Positions 42,790-47,114 of a stretch of DNA of 47,114 nucleotides are shown in pieces. Under the pieces are notes generated by a model. It worked only from the letters and a program-made list of their open reading frames with translations, ran no database searches and was not told the origin of the DNA. How positions within the stretch are numbered: position 1 is the first letter of the stretch; each line of letters opens with the position of its first letter. The position numbers and the translations under genes were made by a program. Origin of the DNA: an uncultured Propionibacteriaceae bacterium (GTDB lineage: Bacteria; Actinomycetota; Actinomycetes; Propionibacteriales; Propionibacteriaceae). The stretch is from contig CALLVV010000070.1 in assembly GCA_938012815.1 (NCBI GenBank), positions 1 through 47,114 of the forward strand, given 5' to 3'.

Positions 42790-43125
42790 TTACATATGCG
42801 CCTGCATCTGCGCCTGCATCAGCAGCACGATGAGCGCGCCTGCGAAACCGAGCACCCCGCAGGTAATTCCTGCCGTACCCATGCCCCGATTCGTGGCAAG
42901 CCCCTGGTCAGCAGCCGCCTGGGCCTGAAGCCCCAGGACGATGGCAACGATCCCGAAGAGCAGCCCGCAGCACAGGATGCTGGCCACACCCAGGCCCAGT
43001 GCCCAGTTCCCGAGGTAGTTCTTCTCATCACTCGGATAATACCGATTCGAGCGATAGCCCCCGGGATAACGCACTGGAACCCCGTCATGCTCTCCATCAG
43101 GAACAGGCTCCTCGTTGATCCCCAT
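42790..43125 (-). CDS. DUF4190-type membrane protein
   Basis: A 111-residue protein with a hydrophilic, Tyr/Asp-rich N-terminal head (MGINEEPVPDGEHDG, YPSDEKNYLGNW) and two hydrophobic segments (ALGLGVASILCCGLLFGIVAIVLGLQA and GTAGITCGVLGFAGALIVLLM). This is the DUF4190 arrangement, a common actinobacterial membrane protein of unknown function. It is convergent with the NTF2-like gene (130 bp gap). Confidence 0.7.
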   Translation of the reverse strand: MGINEEPVPDGEHDGVPVRYPGGYRSNRYYPSDEKNYLGNWALGLGVASILCCGLLFGIVAIVLGLQAQAAADQGLATNRGMGTAGITCGVLGFAGALIVLLMQAQMQAHM

Positions 43126-44055
43126 ATCGCATCTCCATGTCGGCCAGCAGGAGCACCCTGGCGGTCCTGCATCGCCGCAATCCGCAGAGGTGTACCAGGG
43201 AAGGGAGTTGCCGCCGTTGTGGAAAGCGCCTCACACCCCCTGATCGCCACACTACCCGGATGAGGGCATGGGCGGGCAGTCATTCCGGGGTAGAGAACAA
43301 CCCATCGCCGGCGCAGCCCCATCGAGGCTTGCCCGCAGACATCTCTCCGCCTCGTGTTCGCGCATCTCAGGCCCCGTTGTTGCCGGGCAGTGAAGAACCC
43401 TCCATAACCCCATGGGTCCGGGAAACACGCGCGCGGGCGGTGCGTTGCATTCCTCGGCGTGATGCCGCCCGCGCCCATTGCCTGGTGCCTGCAGGGCGGG
43501 GCGGCGGTGAGCACGAGGGCTCCGGCCGTCAACGGGCACTGCTTGCCGGTTCATCCCTGATGACGAGGCCCTTGGCCCTCGTGATCCGCCCCGAAGCCGC
43601 GTTGGCGGTGCAAGCCCTCGTCCATGACGATGCTCACGCACCTTCGAGTGCCCCGCCCCAGCCCGGTGCTCCGGAGACAGCCCGGCTCTGGTGTCGGCGC
43701 GGCGCATTGAGGGCGCCAGGTGTCCAAAACGGAGGAGATCAGCCTGAGCACCATGCAGCGCGACACCGAAGCACACCGGAAAAACAGCGAAATCACGCCA
43801 AAAACACTAGGCCATCGCATGGTTTCTTGGAGCTACCCGGGCCACCGAGGCTTTAATCCCCTCCGTTTTGGACACATGCGGCCCGAAGTGGGGGGTGTCG
43901 GTCCGAAGCAGGGGGCCTGAGGCAGGGGTTCCGTGACGCAGGCGGGTGGCGGGAGTCCCGCCCCTTCGGTCTTCGCCGCGAGGCGTCCAGGGCGCGGTCG
44001 GCGGCGGGTCGTGAATGACCAAGCCTCACATCCCCTCGATATCCCCTCGCTATCC
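43126..44055. other. Long repeat-containing intergenic region
   Basis: About 930 bp with no convincing gene: the ORFs on both strands overlap, are Arg/Pro-rich and lack ribosome binding sites. It contains the inverted pair GTGTCCAAAACGGAGG (43720-43735 and 43860-43875), two near-copies of CGAAGYRGGGG (43890-43915), and GGGATA-type repeats near its right end (44029-44056). It may be decayed coding DNA or a dispersed-repeat locus. Confidence 0.55.
43720..43875. repeat. Inverted repeat pair, 124 bp apart
   Basis: GTGTCCAAAACGGAGG (43720-43735) and its exact reverse complement (43860-43875). The next ~6 bases inward partly match as well. The interior has no gene. It could be a MITE-like element with terminal inverted repeats or a large hairpin. 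Confidence 0.5.
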
Positions 44056-44475
44056 CTACTTCCCGGGATGGCCCGACCCGACCAGATCGACGATATCGGG
44101 GAAGCGCGCCGCCAGTGCCCGATCGAAGGTGGTCAGGCGGCCGCCATGGTGGCGGGCCAGGGAGGCGAGGTAGGAGTCGGTCACCTGGCGGTGCCCCCGC
44201 ACGGTGGCCAGGTCGCAGTCCGCATAGGGGAGAACATCGGGCCAGAACCGCCATCGGGGCATCTCATGGACGCGGCGCAGCGCGTATTGCACCTGGGCGG
44301 CGCGGTGCCCGATCCGCACCGCATAACGGGTGAAGGCTCCCTCAACCACGGGATCAGAAGCGATCAAGTCCTCTTCCGCCAGCCCGCCTGCCCAGGACTC
44401 GGCCGCGGTGTGATGCTCATGATCGAGGACGAGCAGGGCGATGAGGACGTTGGCGTCCACCAGGTGGGTGCTCAT
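44056..44475 (-). CDS. vapC: VapC-type PIN-domain toxin
   Basis: A 139-residue PIN-domain endoribonuclease. The N-terminal LVDANVLIALL carries the first acidic residue (Asp7); SDPVVEGAFTRYAVR has the conserved Glu; ATVRGHRQVTDSYLASLARHHGGRLTTFDRAL has the last acidic motif and the usual GGRLxTFDRAL ending. It overlaps the antitoxin stop by 4 bp (ATGA), the typical antitoxin-first pair. The target RNA is unknown. Confidence 0.88.
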   Translation of the reverse strand: MSTHLVDANVLIALLVLDHEHHTAAESWAGGLAEEDLIASDPVVEGAFTRYAVRIGHRAAQVQYALRRVHEMPRWRFWPDVLPYADCDLATVRGHRQVTDSYLASLARHHGGRLTTFDRALAARFPDIVDLVGSGHPGK

Positions 44476-44714
44476 TCGCTCTCCGCCAGGAAATCAGCGA
44501 CCTCACCGGCGGTGATGGGTCGTCCCGTGCGCAGCTGGGGGAGGCCGGTGACGGGACTGGTGCTGATCCCCGCCCCAGGGTCCTCGGCCTCGGACTGCTC
44601 GAGCCCCAGGGCGGTCAGCTCGCTGATCATGAATGACAGCGAAACTCCGCGGGCCGCGGCGGTTCGCGAGACTCGTTGGTGCAGGGCCGGGGGGAGATCA
44701 ACCGTGGTGCGCAT
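44472..44714 (-). CDS. vapB: VapB-type ribbon-helix-helix antitoxin
   Basis: An 80-residue protein. The N-terminus MRTTVDLPPALHQRVSRTAAARGVSLSFMIS is a ribbon-helix-helix DNA-binding domain; the C-terminus (TAGEVADFLAESE) is the acidic toxin-neutralising tail. The start codon abuts a perfect palindrome (44714-44760), which is probably its autoregulatory operator. It is cotranscribed with vapC. Confidence 0.82.
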   Translation of the reverse strand: MRTTVDLPPALHQRVSRTAAARGVSLSFMISELTALGLEQSEAEDPGAGISTSPVTGLPQLRTGRPITAGEVADFLAESE

Positions 44715-44760
44715 GATGCGAGGCTACTGCATCACTCGATGATGCAGTAGCCTCGCATCA
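44714..44760. promoter_or_regulatory. Perfect nested palindrome at the vapBC start (operator)
   Basis: Two 21-bp arms (44714-44734 and 44740-44760) are exact inverted repeats around the 5-nt CTCGA. Each arm itself begins and ends with TGATGC and GCATCA, giving four half-sites. It touches the vapB start codon. Consistent with cooperative binding of ribbon-helix-helix dimers; it could also act as a hairpin in the vapB leader. Confidence 0.8.
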
Positions 44761-44825
44761 GATCTGCCCTGGAAGGCGGTCGGCGCTGCGCCCCGGCCGC
44801 CTCGGCTGCCCCGGCCGCCGACCAG

Positions 44826-44856
44826 TTGCCGACGGCGGACGCGCAGCACGTACCAT
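44826..44856 (+). promoter_or_regulatory. Leaderless promoter of proS
   Basis: TTGCCG (44826-44831) and TACCAT (44851-44856), spacer 19 nt; the first in-frame GTG of proS (44863) is 6 nt after the -10, so transcription and translation could begin together. Confidence 0.5.
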
Positions 44857-44862
44857 GTGCCC

Positions 44863-46689
44863 GTGCTGCACAGACTCTCCACCTCCTTCATCCGCACCCT
44901 GCGCGAGGACCCTGCCGACGCCGAGGTCGCCAGCCACCGGCTCCTGGTGCGCGCCTGCTACATCCGCCGCGCCGCGCCCGGCGTCTACACCTGGCTGCCG
45001 CTGGGGCTGCGCACCCTGCGCAAGATCGAGGAGGTCGTGCGCGAGGAGATGGACGCCATCGGCGCCCAGGAGGTCCACTTCCCGGCACTGCTGTCAGCCG
45101 ACCCCTACAAGGCGAGCGGGCGCTGGGAGCAGTACGGCCCCACCCTGTTCACCCTCACCGACCGCAAGGACAACGACTACCTCCTGGCCCCCACCCATGA
45201 GGAGATGTTCACCCTCCTGGTCAAGGACATGTACTCCTCGTACAAGGATCTGCCGGCGATCATCTACCAGATCCAGACCAAGTACCGCGATGAGGCGCGT
45301 CCGCGCGCCGGCCTCATCCGCGGCCGCGAGTTCGTCATGAAGGACTCCTACTCCTTCGACATGGACGACGCCGGGCTGGAGGCCTCCTATCGGCTGCACC
45401 GCGACGCCTACGAGCGGATCTTCGCCCGCCTGGGCCTGGACTACGTCCCGGTCAACGCCATGGCCGGCGCCATGGGCGGGTCCCACTCCGAGGAGTTCCT
45501 CCACCCCTCGCCGATCGGCGAGGACACCTTCGTGCGCTCGGCCGGCGGCTACGCCGCCAACGCCGAGGCCGTCGTCACCGTCGTCCCGGAGCCCGTGGAC
45601 GCGAGCGCCGAGCCGCCCGCACGCGTGGTCGACACCCCCGACACCCCCACCATCGAGACCCTCGTGGCGCTGTGCAACGAGCGCTACCCCCGCCCCGACG
45701 GCCGGGCGTGGACCGCCGCCGACGCGCTCAAGAACGTCGTGGTCGCCCTGACCCACCCGGACGGCTCCAAGGAGCTGCTCGTCGTGGGCCTGCCCGGGGA
45801 CCGCGAGGTCGACATGAGGCGGCTCGAGGCCGCCGTCGCCCCCGCCGAGGTCGACATGGCCGCCGAGGAGGACTTCGCCGGCCACCCCGAGCTCGTGCGC
45901 GGCTACATCGGCCCCACCGCCATCGGCCCCAACTCGCCCCACCGGCACACCGAGACCGGTGAGGACGGCGTCGAGCGCCCCACCGGGTCCGTGCGCTACC
46001 TGCTCGACCCCCGCGTCGTGGACGGCACCAGCTGGGTCACCGGCGCCAACGAGCCCAGGAAGCACGTCCTCCACCTGGTCAAGGGCCGTGACTTCGACGC
46101 CGACGGCACGATCGAGGCCGCCGAGATCCGCGCCGGCGACCCGGCCCCCGACGGCTCGGGCCCCCTGGAGCCGGCCCGCGGCATCGAGATCGGCCACATC
46201 TTCGCCCTGGGGCGCAAGTACGCCGAGGCGCTGGGGCTGAGCGTCTTGGACGAGAACGGCAAGGCCCGCGTGGTCACCATGGGCTCCTACGGCATCGGGG
46301 TCAGCCGGGTCATGGCCGCCCTGGCCGAGGCCAACCATGACGAGCACGGCCTGGCCTGGCCCATCCGGGTCGCCCCCTATCACGTCCAGGTCCTGGCCAC
46401 GGGCAAGGACGACGCCGTCTTCGACACCGCCGAGGCCCTGGGGGAGGAGCTCGACGCCGCGGGCATCGAGGTCCTCTACGACGACCGCCGCAGGGTTTCC
46501 GCGGGCGTGAAGTTCGCCGACTCCGAGCTGCTGGGCATGCCCCTCACCGTCGTCGTCGGGCGCGACCTGGCCCGGCAGGGCACGGTCGAGGTCCGCGATC
46601 GCCGCAGCGGCGACAGGCGCAGCGTGCCCGTCGCCGAGGCCGCCGGCGAGATCACCGCCGTCGTGCGCGAGGCCCTCGCCCGCCCCTGA
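44863..46689 (+). CDS. proS: Prolyl-tRNA synthetase (bacterial long form)
   Basis: Class II synthetase that charges tRNA-Pro. The 608-residue protein has the long bacterial form with an inserted editing domain. Motif 1 region IRRAAPGVYTWLPLG, motif 2 RDEARPRAGLIRGREFVMKDSYSFD, editing insertion (~200-390) and motif 3 GSYGIGVSRVMAALAE are all seen, followed by the anticodon-binding domain (PYHVQVLATGK). GTG 44863 is preferred to GTG 44857 because TACCAT (44851-44856) lies just upstream. A hairpin of 8 bp (GCAGCACG at 44843-44850 with CGTGCTGC at 44862-44869) brackets both GTG codons. Confidence 0.96.
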   Translation: MLHRLSTSFIRTLREDPADAEVASHRLLVRACYIRRAAPGVYTWLPLGLRTLRKIEEVVREEMDAIGAQEVHFPALLSADPYKASGRWEQYGPTLFTLTDRKDNDYLLAPTHEEMFTLLVKDMYSSYKDLPAIIYQIQTKYRDEARPRAGLIRGREFVMKDSYSFDMDDAGLEASYRLHRDAYERIFARLGLDYVPVNAMAGAMGGSHSEEFLHPSPIGEDTFVRSAGGYAANAEAVVTVVPEPVDASAEPPARVVDTPDTPTIETLVALCNERYPRPDGRAWTAADALKNVVVALTHPDGSKELLVVGLPGDREVDMRRLEAAVAPAEVDMAAEEDFAGHPELVRGYIGPTAIGPNSPHRHTETGEDGVERPTGSVRYLLDPRVVDGTSWVTGANEPRKHVLHLVKGRDFDADGTIEAAEIRAGDPAPDGSGPLEPARGIEIGHIFALGRKYAEALGLSVLDENGKARVVTMGSYGIGVSRVMAALAEANHDEHGLAWPIRVAPYHVQVLATGKDDAVFDTAEALGEELDAAGIEVLYDDRRRVSAGVKFADSELLGMPLTVVVGRDLARQGTVEVRDRRSGDRRSVPVAEAAGEITAVVREALARP

Positions 46690-46735
46690 GCAGGGCGGCC
46701 CCGCCCCGGTCCCGCCGCTCTGGCATACTGCGGCT

Positions 46736-47011
46736 GTGCGACTGCTTCTCACGGCGACCTGCGTCCTGGTCGCCCTCCTCGCGGCGGACCGGCTCTGCCT
46801 GTGGATGGAGAGCCGCGGCTGGATCTACTGGCGCCGTCGCAAGCCCGACCCCCGCGGCGCCGCGCTCGGCGCCGTCGAGGACGTCTTCAACCCCGCCCAC
46901 GTGCACACGGTCGCCCAGCGCCAGAGCGAGGAGCTCCTCATCGACGTCGCTCCCGACGCCGGGCCGGCCGAGCCGGGGGCCGAACAGCACCGCCACCGCC
47001 ATGACCGCTGA
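46736..47011 (+). CDS. Small membrane-anchored protein
   Basis: A 91-residue protein with one N-terminal hydrophobic helix (LLLTATCVLVALLAADRLCLWM), then WIYWRRRKPDPRG and a cytosolic tail ending in His/Arg-rich HRHRHDR. I do not recognise a family. GTG 46736 is 6 nt after a CATACT -10-like box (46724-46729), so it may be leaderless. Its end overlaps the next start by 11 bp. Confidence 0.65.
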   Translation: MRLLLTATCVLVALLAADRLCLWMESRGWIYWRRRKPDPRGAALGAVEDVFNPAHVHTVAQRQSEELLIDVAPDAGPAEPGAEQHRHRHDR

Positions 47012-47114
47012 GCGCCCGCTCGCCCCCTGTTGCCTGAGTGCCCCGCTGCGCGGCTACCAGGCGGACCTCCTGGCCCGTGTGGCCCCCGACGACGGCGCCG
47101 CCCTCCACCTGGTC
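47001..47114 (+). CDS. Probable superfamily II helicase (3' partial, runs off window)
   Basis: Only 38 codons are present. ATG 47001 overlaps the previous stop. The protein begins with a Pro/Cys-rich stretch and then LRGYQADLLARVAPDDGAALHLV, the pattern of the Q-motif/first strand preceding Walker A in DEAD/DEAH helicases (LR-x-YQ...). The Walker A loop would be just past the window edge, so this is tentative. Confidence 0.5.
   Translation, partial: MTAERPLAPCCLSAPLRGYQADLLARVAPDDGAALHLV

Noticed and set aside
43252..43776. 174-codon minus-strand and 239-codon plus-strand ORFs in the 43-44 kb gap
   Set aside because: They overlap each other, are rich in Arg, Pro and Gly, lack start signals, and contain repeat sequence; this is typical of spurious ORFs in high-GC DNA.

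Overview
The window is high-GC actinobacterial DNA with dense, co-directional, often overlapping genes. Many promoters sit so close to the start codon that the transcripts look leaderless. The first ~37 kb reads like a facultatively anaerobic, fermentative actinobacterium, probably of the Propionibacteriaceae (inference from the gene set: GroEL with a GGM tail, biotin pyruvate carboxylase, single-chain pyruvate:ferredoxin oxidoreductase, DtxR/IdeR repressor, mycobacterial-type SerC). The last ~3-5 kb (long repeat-containing intergenic DNA, VapBC, a long-form ProRS) has a different texture and may come from another actinobacterial lineage, either by transfer or by an assembly join.

Layout. 1-8.8 kb: 3' end of groL with its terminator, cutC, a NUDIX hydrolase, a membrane protein, nagB with an operator-like palindrome, a cold-shock protein coupled to a DUF3027 protein, an NCS2 purine permease, then a ~750-bp gap holding a dead IS3-type transposase and a dispersed repeat. 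8.8-18 kb: pyruvate carboxylase, a membrane-anchored beta-propeller protein, serC, nagA, a GNAT acetyltransferase, a DtxR-family repressor whose metal ligands all match DtxR numbering, and thioredoxin. 18.2-24.4 kb: a three-gene redox operon (GltD-like flavoprotein, PFOR, dihydroorotate-dehydrogenase-like protein) closed by a strong terminator. 24.5-28.6 kb: a MarR-led operon with a gutted quinone oxidoreductase and a complete OpuC-type osmoprotectant ABC transporter.

28.6-29.8 kb is a small graveyard of two IS remnants. Directly beside it lies a short ORF with a double-glycine-type leader and a Cys-rich tail that resembles a RiPP precursor, followed 1 bp later by a tiny membrane protein. 29.9-34 kb: a membrane protein, a CrtI/retinol-saturase-like flavoprotein fused to a ferredoxin-NADP-reductase-like domain, its divergent TetR regulator with two operator palindromes, and a CsbD protein. 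34-37.4 kb: D-serine dehydratase and a TctA-type permease with a small partner. 37.4-41.6 kb: a lower-mevalonate-pathway operon (mevalonate kinase, diphosphomevalonate decarboxylase, phosphomevalonate kinase, type 2 IPP isomerase; all overlapping by 4 bp) with no HMG-CoA synthase or reductase beside it. 41.6-47.1 kb: repeat-rich intergenic DNA, an NTF2-like protein, a DUF4190 protein, a VapBC toxin-antitoxin pair with a perfect nested palindrome at its start codon, proS, a small membrane protein and the start of a probable helicase gene.

Functional links: NagA and NagB together route N-acetylglucosamine-6-phosphate to fructose-6-phosphate. Pyruvate carboxylase and PFOR place the organism's pyruvate node here. 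The OpuC, CsbD and MarR genes point to osmotic or general stress. No rRNA, tRNA or CRISPR array was seen.
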